From Arachis hypogaea (Eukaryota > Streptophyta > Magnoliopsida > Fabales > Fabaceae), in the NCBI RefSeq assembly GCF_003086295.3, contig NC_092044.1, positions 4,428,843 through 4,492,842 on the forward strand: a stretch of 64,000 nt of DNA, in the 5' to 3' direction. A program made the translations under genes and the position numbers. The notes under the pieces were generated by a model. It was not told the origin of the DNA and did not search any database. It was given only the letters and a program-made list of their open reading frames with translations. Below, piece after piece: positions 25,601 to 37,235 of the stretch. Each line of letters starts with the position of its first letter. Positions within the stretch are counted from its first letter, which is position 1.

Positions 25601-26847
25601 ATTATTCAAAATAAGATTGCAGACAATTGTTGCTTAAAAAGAAATGAATAACGGATATGTTTGGGTAAGATGCAAAGTTAAAATAATTTCAATTATCAAT
25701 TAGAAATATAATTTATTTTCTCTATTATTGATTATGATAAATTTAATTTAAGGATTTATATATTAAGTAAAGGCAATTTTAATATATAATGTCTTTTTAT
25801 TGGTCTTTGTATTATGTAAAAAACTAAAAATACAAGAGTAATGTTAAGTGAATAAGTCATTTTTTTATTAAATCAAATTTAAAATAAAATATATCAAAAA
25901 GTCCAAAACATAGAATTAATGTTCTTTCTTTTTCTTCGCTCTCTCTTATCTTCTCTTCTTTTTCCTCCCGCCTTCTTCTCTCTTTTTTTTTCCTTTTTTT
26001 TCTCCTTTTATTTTATCTCCTAACATGTTTTTTTTCCTTTTTTCACCGTTATTGCGATTTTTTTTCCTCTCAACATATTTCTTCTTCTTCTCTTATTCAT
26101 ACTCTATTATTTATATAAAATAAATATGTTTTTATAAAATAGTTTTTTCAAACATTCGATCTTATGTTGATTATAAAATTTTTTTATGTTTCTTTCATAA
26201 GTTTTTTTGTTTTTATGTTTTTTGTTAAAAAATAATGTTTTAGAGACTTAGTCAGAACTTGATTAAAAAAAATGTTCATCCAATATTTCTAAAAGTATAT
26301 CTTATTTTCTCCATTTTTAATGCAACATTTTTAGTATCGTATCAGCTAGTCTAATGGCTAGTCATAGTAATATTAATTTAATCAATTTAAACTTCAAAAA
26401 ACAATTTGATTACTGAGTGAAAACCTCATGGACCAAATTAATTGGTATTATATCTATATATATTATTCATAATTCTGAGAAATAATGAAGATTTTTTTTA
26501 ATGATGCATATATATATATATATATATATAATTGAAAAAAATATTTATATTTTAAATAAATATATTACATTATTTTTTAAGTATATAAAGGATATAACAA
26601 GATATAGTATTAACATGGAATTCTGTAAAACTAAAGTTTAAGATACAATTACTTTTAATTTAAGGGTAATTATTTTTTACATAAAATAGATGGAAAAAAA
26701 TTATTCAACATATAGTACAACTATTTTGTTTGAGTGCAAAATTGAAATGAAATACTTACCCTCAGATATTTTTCGTGTCAAGACATGAGAGAATAAGTGA
26801 AAAATAAAAAGAAGAATAAAGGGAAGGTAGAGCTTTGGGTTAATCAT
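22630..26847 (-). CDS. Gene B: secreted modular Pro/Tyr-rich protein, exon 4 frameshifted
   Basis: Exons: 26760-26847 (signal peptide, MINPKLYLPFILLFIFHLFS), 25012-25383 (P module: MVYPMGLKPIP, then a PPPRRRR-type tract, LLPYHTDLLGYHS, YDYQPYIPFLVPS), 24550-24651 (V module, KHPTLLKDLERGQ), 24140-24450 (second P module, YYYQGGIMVYPMEIEPIP) and 22630-22718 (C-terminal module, EVDWETFMYLHP, ending HLP). All introns are phase 1. Exon 4 is 311 nt, two too many or one too few for phase-1 symmetry; the slip is at a 14-A run (24247-24260), and translation stops at 24242-24244 after 256 residues. Beyond the run the lost frame still resembles the family (YQPSIFSLMPSTKR). Splicing exon 3 to exon 5 would keep frame and restore the family C-terminus. 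Functional or decaying is undecided. The family is unrecognised. Confidence 0.7.
23695..24034. mobile_element. MITE (same family as 14569-14918) in gene B intron 4
   Basis: It starts GGTTTAATTATTCTTATAG and ends with AGAATAATTAAACC. Flanks TTTTTAGCA (23686-23694) and TTTTTAACA (24035-24043) agree at 8 of 9 bases. The unit-2 counterpart is at 33333-33683, so this insertion is older than the segmental duplication. Confidence 0.8.
25540..25620. repeat. Short AT-rich palindrome in gene B intron 1
   Basis: ATCTAAATTTATCTTATTTA on the left is answered by AAATATTATTCAAAATAAG on the right. The unit-2 counterpart is 35236-35315. Same small family as in gene A introns. Confidence 0.5.
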
Positions 26848-27059
26848 GTTGTAACTCTCTGGCTTGAATGGAATTTAGTGATTCATCAATACCTTCTTAT
26901 AATGTTAGGAATCCATTATCATAACATTTCATCAATACCTTCTCTCGCAAGCAAATTATTATATTACGAAGGTTTAGTCAATTATCTAGCCAATATAGAA
27001 AGCCAAGAGTCAACTATATCAAGAAAGATATATAATAAAATTTTAAAATTTGTGATATG

Positions 27060-27440
27060 AGATATACATAAATTTTAAAATTTTATAAGATATAGAAAAA
27101 TATATACACATATATAATATAAAATATTTTTTAGATAAATCATAATAATATTTTAATATTTTATTTTAATTATATGAAATATTTAAAATATTTTTTGTTT
27201 TAATAAACAATAATAATATATATTATTTCTAAATTTATTTTAAAAATATATATTAAAATTAAGACTGAACATGCTAACAAGTAATTATATTTAGATGTAT
27301 TTAGGTATATCTAAATAATTATTTTTTTAATTTTTTATTAAGATATAATTAAACACAATAAATATGTGTGTCGGACGAATATCAACAAATATATATCTAA
27401 AATGTGTTTGTGCTTTGTAATGATAAACTAATGTTTAAGA
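27060..27440. repeat. Dispersed repeat of unknown type, copy 1
   Basis: It shares a long stretch with 36830-37235 and, inverted, with 56110-56560. Common phrases include TTTCTAAATTTATTTTA and GTGTCGGACGAATATC. It lies just upstream of gene B, as the second copy does for gene C. No coding sequence. Confidence 0.6.
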
Positions 27441-27750
27441 CTAAGTAATAATTTTGTTTAACCTTCTTTAAAATGACTTTTTTTTTTCTATTCATTTTAT
27501 TTTATTTTCTTATTTAGTTCATTTTTTTCTTCTAAATATCCTCTTTCCTTTCGTCATCAATTTCTTTAATTTTTAGTAGTAAATTAGTAATAATCACATA
27601 ATAATTATGGTAGTCATTCTGATGATTGTAGTAATTTGGTAATAAAATTGATAGAATAATATATACGATAAAAAATATAATAATAAAAAAATGAATTTTT
27701 AAATAAAAAAATTTAATTTAAAAAAAAACAAAAATGACACAATAAAGAGC

Positions 27751-28984
27751 TTGTCCGAGATTTGTTTTCGCGAGCTTGGGGACACGCTTGTCAAATTTTA
27801 AAATCTTTTAAAGGCTATTTTATATCAATAACAAAAATCAGATAATATTTTGTCAGCACCAAAATTGCCGATTTGGTATTTACCTTAAATTATGATATAT
27901 TAGACTATTAGTAAAAAATGCTAAGAGAAATAAAGTGAGTAAAAATGAAAAAGAGAACTCCTTAAATATTTTTGAGGAAAATATTTTACAATAAAATTAA
28001 GCGTGATTTTTTAAACTAAATTTTTAATCAAGTCATTGCGCGGCGCTATTTTACTTCATTGTCATCTTCGTCTTCTTCTTTCCACATTCAATCAAATCAT
28101 CATGCCGCGTTACTTCTTTTTCGTGGTCGTAGTCTTTTTCTTTGCACGCTTCTTTTTTAATGTTGTTATTGTTGTTATCATCGTCACTGCTGCTACCACT
28201 CACTATTGTCTTATTGTTGTTGTTTAATTTTTTCAATTTTTTTCTCCTCATTCTCCGATCTTTTATTATCATTATCATTGTCCTCGTCACTTTATATTTT
28301 TTTCTTATATATATATTTAGAAAATCAGAGTATAGAAATTTTGATGTACATCATATAAATTTTGGTGCACAATCGAACTTTTGGTATATAACATAAGATT
28401 TTTTGAAGAATCTCGTATCTAAAACATTGACATTTAACCAGCAAAATAGATACAACCTATAATTTTAATGTACAACACATAAATCTTGGTGCATAGAACA
28501 AAAGTTATAATATGTAACACAAATTTTTGAAGGAATACATACCTAAAATATTGACTTACTCAACTAATAAAATATATTTGCAGTAAAAATTTATATGTTA
28601 TGTCCAAAAATTTCTATACTATATTGATAAATCAGTGTTATGTGGAGGGGCGGAGCTACATGGAGAGAAAAGGGACAACGGTCCCCCTAATTTTAATTTT
28701 TTATATATAAATTATATGTAAATTTTAGTTTTGTCCCTCTTAAAATTTTATTTTAGTCTTATTTTATTATGTAAATATTTTTGCCCCTTTAATATTTCAT
28801 TTAGTTCTGCCTCTGATTATGTGTAAAATTTTGTGTGCCATGTTAATAATATTTGTAATTTCTAACAAATTTTTTTGTGCTAAAAAGGGTGAAAAAGGAG
28901 AAGTGACAACATATATATGCATGTATTTTTTTGTAAAATTTGTGCCAATTTGATTGAACATAGTTATAAGAACATTTGTACAGA
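27751..28984. other. Junction between duplication units
   Basis: This interval sits between units 1 and 2. 27885-28180 matches the 5' flank of gene A (7480-7763). 28180-28290 is a TTG/ATC-rich simple stretch that gives shadow frames on both strands. 28320-28620 contains degenerate repeats of ATTTTGGTGCA and ATATGTAACAC wording. No gene is seen. Confidence 0.5.
28645..28815. mobile_element. Short hAT-like MITE
   Basis: The left end GAGGGGCGGAGCTACAT and the right end (on the other strand CAGAGGCAGAACTAAAT) are imperfect terminal inverted repeats of a type common to plant hAT elements. Flanks GTTATGTG (28637-28644) and ATTATGTG (28816-28823) agree at 7 of 8 bases, matching the hAT duplication size. 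Confidence 0.6.
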
Positions 28985-29252
28985 TAGTATCACCAAATAT
29001 TTTATTTCAATTACAATAAAATAGAGTGTTATATGGTATATTTTGATTTTTAAATTAATAATATATAATAAATTTTAATTTTAATTATAATAAAAAATAT
29101 CATATGATATATATATTTTAGTTATAAAATTAATAATTAACAATAACATATAAAAAGTATAAGGTGGATAAATAAAAAAGAAAGATTAAAAAAAAGAAAT
29201 ATATTTTTATTTTAAAAAATAATTTAATTATAATAAAAGAGTCACATAGTAT

Positions 29253-29893
29253 CATAGTTATTAGAATGGGATCGGACTGGTCGGTTCGACTAAAAATCAA
29301 TAAATTGGTGGTCTGACTGGTTCAATTAGTAGACCATACCAACATTTGAATCGATCAACAGTGGTCAAATCTATTAAAAAACGGTCGATTCGCATTTCAG
29401 ACTGCACCAGCCCAGCAGATCCACGGTGTGCTCGCGCGGTGCTGAACTATTGTAGGAGCTCCCGTTTATCTTACTTCTTAATAATTTATGTGACAAAAAT
29501 TAAATATATAATAAACCATCAATAAATTTTTTTTATTCTTTTAAGCATGGATTAACATAAATACCAAACAAGTAACAACACATAATATACAAATATATTG
29601 ATATTAGTTGTGTCATCTTTTGTTTTCACTCGTTCATTTAAATTAAAAAAATATTTTATACTAATGACTAATTTATTATCTTTTTGCACCATAAATAATA
29701 TCTAAGAATTGATATTTGATTATTATTAATATATTTTTTTTAAAATATGTATTTAATTTTTAATTTTATTTTTATAATTTTATATTTTTATTTAATTATA
29801 ACTGAATCAACCGAATAAATTAATAATTTATCGGTTAAACCAATAATTCAGTAACAGACTGAGTTAATTAACAGTTCGATTCTGATAATTATC
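29253..29893. mobile_element. Non-autonomous hAT-like element specific to unit 2
   Basis: Ends CATAGTTATTAGAAT and, on the other strand, GATAATTATCAGAAT are inverted repeats, followed inward by CGG/CCG-rich wording (CGGACTGGTCGGTTCGAC) typical of one plant hAT group. Flanks CATAGTAT (29245-29252) and CACGGTAT (29894-29901) agree at 6 of 8. Unit 1 reads through this place without the element at about 15025. Confidence 0.7.
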
Positions 29894-31203
29894 CACGGTA
29901 TATTTTAGTTTAAAATCGATAATATAATGGATTTTTTGAATCACGAGCTTCTCACATTGAATATATTTTCTTAATTATCCCTTATTCTGTAGCAAACACC
30001 AATCATCCATGGTACAAGCCAATCAAATATCTATTGGCCATTATAGTAAAGATAAAGAGGTGGAGATCGCATGCTATGCGTGTAATCTACATCTTTCATA
30101 TTATTGTCATGGGGATGCCTATAGATAGTGGTTAGGTAAATGTGCAAGGCAAATTTTTTGTGCAAGATAGAATTAAGTAAAAAGTGGAAATTATAGTTAA
30201 ATTTGTAAGAAGAATACCGTGCATTGCTTATTGCTTATGATAATTTTTAAAACAATTTTCATTATAAAAAATTAATAAACACTCTTTAATCTTTATTCTT
30301 TATTGAAAGGTGATCTTAGTGTTACATGATCCAATATATAATGCCCTAACTTGCATTTTTCAACTATGAGATACTTTTGAGGTATTTCTGAATTTCATAT
30401 TACCATTTTTCAATCATGAATTTGACCATTCCCCATGTTTCTAAAGTTTTATGTCTCTTATTGTTTGTGGCTATCTTCAATGATTTTTCTTTTTCTTTTC
30501 TTATAGTCTTATCTTTTGTGTTTCTTTGTTAAAAATCTACTGAACCTTTTTAATTAGAGCTTTAATAATATTATAATTATATAATTTTGTAATGAAGATA
30601 TCACTATTTATGTGTAACAAAAATAATAGTAATAATATAGAAGAGACAAAAAATAATTAACAAAATCTAAATTGGTTAGTTGGTTGTATGCCCTCAACTG
30701 TCAAGTAACTATAATTAGTTAGAAGTGTATTCAAGGAACAATGAATGGATACCTATGATGTTTTTGGAATTTAGTCTATACAAGACTGTTGATGAGGTTA
30801 TAGAAGCCATTATTAGTTAATTTGGATATAAATACCATGATTGAGTTCAAAATTTCTGTCTCTTTAATCTAAGATTATTTTCTATTGTGATTTGTGGTAA
30901 TATCAATGCTATATTTTTTTAGCAATTAATCTAATTTTATGTAATAAAATCAAACAGTTTGAGTTTGACTTACACTTTATTAGACAACAAGTCAATCAAC
31001 AAAAATCATATAGATTTTTTTAATCGGATGGCAAATTTGTTTACTAAGTAAGAAGGATAATAGTGAAGGTAATAATGACATAAAGAATAAGCTAACGAAA
31101 ATAATATAATCTAAATTGGTTAGTTGGTGGTATGGCTTAAGTGTCAAGTAACATAATTAGTTAGAAATTTATTCAATTTTAGTGCATAAGAATGCAATAT
31201 AAA

Positions 31204-31771
31204 GTAGGGAGTCATTCACATAGAGACGTTTAAAATGTTTTTTTAAAGATATTTTTAAATAATTAAAATTTAAATATATAATCGATTAAAGCGTATTATT
31301 TTTTGTCAAAATTAGGCCAGATAAATTAATTTGACCGAAAAAATAGTGAATCAAATCTTGAATTAGTCTAAATTAATATTTTTTATAGAAAATAATTACA
31401 ATACTCCTATTATAAAAAATGACTAAAATATTCCTATTATAAATATTAATTTTTAGAATTCTAAATTTTAGTCCTTTCTTTCTTTACAGTCATAGGATTA
31501 AAATTTAGAATTTTTAAATATATATATATATATATATATAATAGAGATATTTTAATTATTTTTTATAATAAGAATATTATAATTATTTTTTATAAAAAAT
31601 ATTAATTTAGACCAATTTAAAATTTAATTTATTAATTTTTTGACTAAATTGATTTTTTCGGTCTAATTTTAATAAAAATAATATAATTTAATTAATTATA
31701 TGTGTTTAATTTTTATTATTAAAAACATCTAAAAAAAACGTTTTTAATATCTTTATCTAAGTAGCTCCTAC
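31204..31771. mobile_element. Large palindromic MITE specific to unit 2
   Basis: The two halves are inverted copies over most of 568 bp: the left edge GTAGGGAGTCATTCACATAG and the right edge (other strand) GTAGGAGCTACTTAGATAAA, with both arms sharing GACCGAAAAAAT and GTCTAAATTAATATTTTTTA. The centre is an (AT)n run at about 31519-31540. AAA flanks both sides, a possible 3-bp duplication. Unit 1 (about 22093) lacks it. Confidence 0.75.
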
Positions 31772-32459
31772 AAAATAATGCTATACTTGCTGTAACATCT
31801 TGATTCACTGTCTTTACATTGTTGCTCTGTTCATTCATAAGATCTTTGCTCAAATTTTTGATAGAAATAATATTATGATATATTATCAGAACTTCTATTA
31901 ATTAAAGATTAAATGTTCAAATCTTGGTGAATATATTATAATCATACCCAAAAGTTACTATTAAATAGTTGGGTAAATATATAGTAACTAAAATTCAATA
32001 ATTTGGCGAAATCTGAATTTCTCAATTAACTTCTTTATTCACTTTTGGTTTCCTATATTTAATTAGTCAATTTCATCCTACATTATAAGTTCAAAATATT
32101 CCCAAATTAATTGACCGTGGTACTTAGAACAATTTTATATTATTTCTACGACCTAATGCACTTGCCGAATTTTATATATATAAAATTACAATTTTTGTAG
32201 TTAAACTCGAAAAACAAATTAGCAGAAACTAATCATAACAATATATATAAAACATGGAAAAACTATTAAAGAAGAACAGTGCTGCATACTTTATTATTTA
32301 GGACATTTATAAAATAAGTTATATAACATTCCATCATAGCTAATATCTACATTTCCATGCACAGATTCATAGTCACATTAGCTAATTCATAGTAATGTGT
32401 GCGTAGCCTCTCTTCTTCTTTTTTTTTTTATTTTTTAATTTTTTAATTCTAGCTATGTG

Positions 32460-32596
32460 TCATGGTAGATGTTTTGGATGCAAATACATGAAAGTTTCCC
32501 AGTCAACTTCTGAATGCCTCACTTCATATCCATCATCCTCATACTTATCTGTTAAGATTTTATTATTGTGGTTAGTTAGATAGAGAACCCAAACCC

Positions 32597-32672
<76 letters not shown>

Positions 32673-35600
32673 AGGATATAATAATAACAAATTTAGTTTG
32701 TTTTGACAAGAAATATTGCTAATTAGAATAAGATTATGATTTTAATAAAAAGCTCACTTATCATGCACTTAGTGCAAAGAACTAAATGTAGGACATGATA
32801 GAGAACGATAAAGAAATAAAATTAGTGAACTAATAGGAAAATAAATAGCCAAGATAGTCTTTATTATATCTACGTATATATTAATGCACTCTTTTATAGT
32901 TAAATGTGTGTAATAATGACAAATAAGATTAGTTAAGATAAGAGTTTTACATTCTAATTATTTGGTGAAAACTCAAGTGCAGTTAACTTTACATAAAGTT
33001 AATAATTCAGAGTCGTTAAATAAAAATTTAGTCAAATTAATCAAATTATTTAACTGTTCTCAACTATTAATTTTACAGTATGAAATTAACTGCCCATAAT
33101 AAATTTTCATCATTATGTTTATGTAGGTTTAAAATTTAGATGTGCAATTTTTGATTTATTGAATGTGAGAATATTTTATTGTTGATTGGTTATTAATTAG
33201 TTAATATTTGTTACATCTCTAGCAAAATTGTACATATATATTTTAGAAATTCATTTCCTTAGTTTTTAGAGTATATGAGGATTGAGCTTCCTCCTCAATT
33301 ATAAAAAAAAAGAAAAACGTTTGTTTTTAGCATGTTTAATTATTCGGATGATCATTATAATTTTATCAAATTTGTAATTAGTTTTTTATTTTTTAATTAG
33401 ATTTTTACATTGGTTTAATTTTATAATTAGGTTCTTTTCAGTGTAAAAAATATTAGAATTAATTGAATATTTTTTTGCAAATTAAAAGTATTCATAATTA
33501 TGAATCTAATTAAATCTTTGACTATATATTTTTTGAGAGAAATATCCTGTTATTGTTAATATTTTTAACATAAAAAGAACCTAATTACAAAATTAAAAAC
33601 AGAATCTAATTAAAAAGAAAAAAGGTATACAAATTTATTTACAAGTTGGATAAAATTATAAGGATCATAAGAGTAATTAAGCCTTTTTAGTATGAAATTA
33701 TGCTTTCAAATTTTATATAATAATGAAGCTAGGGGAGAAAAAGAAAAGATAGAAATTAAGTTTTAATAAATATATTAGAATGTCTCACCAATAAAATCTA
33801 CCATGCTTAAGGCTTGATGGGTACGTAGCTGAATGAGTATAGTGATTTCTTTTAGTTGAAGGCATCAAAGAAGAAATAGAAGGTTGATATTCATGTTTTT
33901 TTTTTTTTTAACTTTTCGTAGCCTACGAGGATGACGACGACGACGGGGAGATGGCGAGGCAGAGACGGAGGCGAAATTGGTATAGTTGGAATCTGAGAAG
34001 GATGTTCTGGATTTGGATATGGAACTGTCGGAATTGGTTCAATTTCCATTGGATACACCATTATTCCTCCTTGATAGTAGTAACTGGGATCATCTCTAAC
34101 TAAAGGAGTAATAAAGAAGGAATAAACCATGGAATGTCCTTGGAATGATCATTAATTATTTTAATATGCAACTAAAAATGGAAATTGTTTTTCTATCCAC
34201 ATATATCATTCATAATTTTAAGAAGCAACCAAGATTATTTGGATATTCACCATACCTACATATGCAGGGTCATGTCTTTGTCCTCTTTCCAAATCCTTCA
34301 ACAATGTTGGATGCTTGAAATTGTTTCCCACATCCTTGTCAAAGTATTCTACCCCTACATTTACATAAATTAAGGGGCTAAAAACAGAGAATGAACAAAT
34401 AAAACTAGTATCTAGTTAGGCAAAGATATTTTATATATATGAATTTAATTTTTATGTACTGTTAATACAAAAAAATTTTATAAATAATTAATTTTATATT
34501 TTTATATTAATAAAAATAATTATTTTTTAAATTTATTATTCAAAAAATTTATCTAAACATATCAATCTAATTAGATTATCGTATATTTTTTTTATAAATT
34601 TTCAATACATCAAAATTAAATTTTTTGCGTATATATTCTATCTATAAGTAACATTTTAAGATGAAGTTATACTTGTAATATTAAAAGGCTATGGCAGAAA
34701 GAAAACAAATTTTAAATATTAGAATTTCTTACCAATAGTATCTTGCATGGTTAAGGCAGGAGGGGTAGATGTATGAGTATAGTGATTGCTTGTAGTTGAA
34801 GGCACCAGAAAAGGAATATAAGGTTGATAATCATAATAAGGATAGTAGCCAACTAGATGAGACGTATACATAGGGTTTTTCTTAATCCCTTGAAAGGCAT
34901 TAGAATGGTAACCCAACAAATCAGTATGATAAGGTAGCAAATTAGGACGAGGAGGTGGACCAGGACGCGGCCGACGAGGCGGCCAATCTGGAGGTGGAGG
35001 GGGTGGTGGAGGTGAATTCGGAGGCGGTACAGGAATTGGTTCTAATCCCATTGGATATACCATGAATCCGCCTTGGTGGTAAATGAGATAATAGCTAACT
35101 AAATAAATAGGATGAAAAATTAACAACCAAAAATTAAAATTAAAGTTAAATTTCACGCCAAAATAATAAGAAGGCCTAAAAATAGAAATTCTTTTTTTTT
35201 TCCAAAAGAAAGAGAAATATTTGATAAAAAAATAGTCTAAATTTATTTTATTTTATATTTTTTAGTTGTTAAAATTAATAAATATTAAATAAAATAAATT
35301 TAGACTAATTTTTTTCATCTCTTTAATATTATCAAAAAAAAAAAGATTGCAGACAATTATTGCTTAAAAAGAAATGAATGAATATATTTGGGTAAGATGC
35401 AAAGTTAAAATAATTTCAATTATCAATTAGAAATATAATTTATTTTCTTTATTATTGATTACCATAAATTTAATTCTAGGATTTATATATTAAGTAAAGA
35501 AAATTTTAATATATAATGTCTTTTTATTGGTCTTTGTATTATGTATAAAACTAAAAATACAAAAGTTCTATTAAGTGAATAAGTCATTTTTTATTAAATC

Positions 35601-36226
35601 AAATTTAAAATTAAATATCTCAAAAAATTTAAAAATAGATAGAATTAGTGTTTTTTCTTCAACTCTTCTCTTCTCTTCTCTTCTCTTCTCTTCTCTTCTT
35701 CTCATTTTTTCCCCTCTTTTCTCCTCCTTTTATTTTATCTCCTAACATATTTTTTTTTTCCTTCTTTACCGTCATTGCGATTTTTTGTTTCCTTCTCAAC
35801 ATATTTCTTCTTCTTCTCTTATTCATACTCTATTATTTATATAAAATATTTGTGTTTTTATAAAATAGTTTTCTCAAACATTTTTATGTTAGTTATAAGA
35901 AATTTTTATGTTTTTTTTTCAAAAGTTTTTTTGTTTTCATTTTTTAAAAAAAAATAATGTTTTAGAGACTTAGTAAGAACTTAATTACAAAAAAAATTGT
36001 TCATCCAATATTTCTAAAAATATATCTTATTTTCTCCATTTTTAATGCAACATTTTTAGTATGTATCAGCTAGTCTAATGGCTAGTCATAGTAGTATTAA
36101 TTTAATCAATTTAAAATTCAAAAAACAATTTGATTACTTAGTGAAAACCTCATGGACCAAATTAATTGGTATTATATCTATGTATATTATTCATAATTCT
36201 GAGAAATACTGAAGATTTTGTAATGA

Positions 36227-36282
<56 letters not shown>

Positions 36283-36607
36283 ATATATAATTGAAAAAAA
36301 TATTTATATTTTAAATAAATATATTACATTATTTTTTTAAGTATATAAAGGATATAACAAGATATAGTATTAACATGGAATTCTGTAAAACTAAAGTTTA
36401 AGATACAATTACTTTTAATTTAAGGGTAATTATTTTTTACATAAAATAGATGGAAAAAAATTATTCAACATATAGTACAACTATTTTGTTTGAGTGCAAA
36501 ATTGAAATGAAATACTTACCCTCAGATATTTTTCGTGTCAAGACATGAGAGAATAAGTGAAAAATAAAAAGAAGAATAAAGGGAAGGTAGAGCTTTGGGT
36601 TAATCAT
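32460..36607 (-). CDS. Gene C: secreted modular Pro/Tyr-rich protein, tandem copy of B
   Basis: Exons: 36520-36607 (signal peptide identical to B), 34733-35071 (P module), 34256-34354 (V module, one codon shorter than B), 33789-34099 (second P module) and 32460-32548 (C-terminal module). Introns are phase 1 and splice borders match gene B. Exon 2 is 33 nt shorter than in B because the Pro/Arg tract is smaller (PPPPPPPPDWPPRRPRPG). Exon 4 is 311 nt with the same 14-A run as B, so the frame is lost identically and would stop at 33891-33893 after 244 residues. A shared lesion means it predates the duplication, or the short form is the real product. Joining exon 3 to exon 5 would again give an in-frame product. 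An (AT)n tract lies 51-120 nt upstream of the exon 5 acceptor. Family unrecognised. Confidence 0.7.
32599..32668. repeat. (AT)n microsatellite in gene C intron 4
   Basis: About 35 AT units. The same place in gene B has only a short TA run. It lies where a branch point and pyrimidine tract for exon 5 would be expected. Confidence 0.95.
33333..33683. mobile_element. MITE in gene C intron 4, orthologous to 23695-24034
   Basis: The left end is TGTTTAATTATTCG and the right end GAGTAATTAAGCC. Flanks TTTTTAGCA and TTTTTAGTA still show the 9-bp duplication. It is the same insertion as in unit 1, copied by the segmental duplication and then diverged. Confidence 0.75.
35236..35315. repeat. Short AT-rich palindrome in gene C intron 1
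   Basis: GTCTAAATTTATTTTATTTTA pairs with AATAAAATAAATTTAGAC at the other edge. It is the best-preserved member of the small palindrome family in the A/B/C introns. Confidence 0.6.
35664..35698. repeat. (TTCTC)n microsatellite
   Basis: About seven TTCTC units lie in gene C intron 1. The equivalent place in gene B is CT-rich but not repeated. Confidence 0.9.
36229..36289. repeat. (AT)n microsatellite in gene C intron 1
   Basis: A nearly pure AT run of about 60 bases with one interruption. Gene B has a shorter version at 26508-26531. Confidence 0.9.
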
Positions 36608-36829
36608 GTTGTAACTCTCTGGCTTGAATGGAATGTAGTGATTCATCAATACCTTCTTATAATAATGTTAGGAATACATCATAACATTTCATCAATACCT
36701 TCTCTCGCAAGCAAATTATTATATTATGAAGGTTTAGTCAATTATCTAGCCAATACAGAAAGCCAAGAGTCAAGTATATTAAGAAAGAAATATATTAATA
36801 GTGTAAACCTATGATATAGGGAGATTGAT

Positions 36830-37235
36830 ACAGATACGATACACGATATAATACGAAACATAGCGATATATAAATTTTAAAATTTTATAAGATACAGAAA
36901 AAAAAATATATATATATATATATTAAATATTTTTTAGATAAATCATAATAATATTTTAATATTTTATTAATATTAAAATATAAATTAAATTTTTAATATT
37001 TAAAATATTTTTATTTTAATAAATAATAATAATATATACTATTTCTAAATTTATTTTAAGAATATATATTAAAAATAAGACTGGAGATGCTGTAATGGTA
37101 TATATTTAGGTGTATTCAGACGTATTCAAAAAAATTTTTTTATTAAGATACAGTTAAACACAATAGATATGTGTGTCGGACGAATATCGATAATTAAATG
37201 CGTGTCTAAAATGTATTCGTACTTTATAATAATAA
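36830..37235. repeat. Dispersed repeat of unknown type, copy 2
   Basis: Counterpart of 27060-27440 upstream of gene C, and inverted relative of 56110-56560. This copy keeps the left edge GATACAGATACGATACACGA, which is lost upstream of gene B. Confidence 0.6.

Larger units (their letters stand above)
14400..27750. repeat. Tandem segmental duplication, unit 1
   Basis: Blocks of this interval align in order with 28985-37555: 14400-15670 with 28985-30450; 17480-18210 with 30730-31050; 21945-22450 with 31060-32260 (interrupted); and 22490-27750 with 32280-37550. Example: the phrase ATCATCCATGGTACAAGCCA occurs at about 15210 and 30002. The unit carries gene B. Sequence present only here includes the MITE 14569-14918, 15694-17435 and the LINE at 18215-21941. 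Confidence 0.85.

Noticed and set aside
28036..28396. Overlapping open frames on both strands (63-84 codons)
   Set aside because: They come from TTG/ATC simple sequence; the translation is runs of Val/Leu/Phe or Asn/Lys/Asp, and the gene A flank has a diverged, non-coding version.
32460..32690. 76-codon frame containing a long Tyr-Ile run
   Set aside because: The run is the (AT)n microsatellite read through; only the last 29 codons, exon 5 of gene C, are coding.
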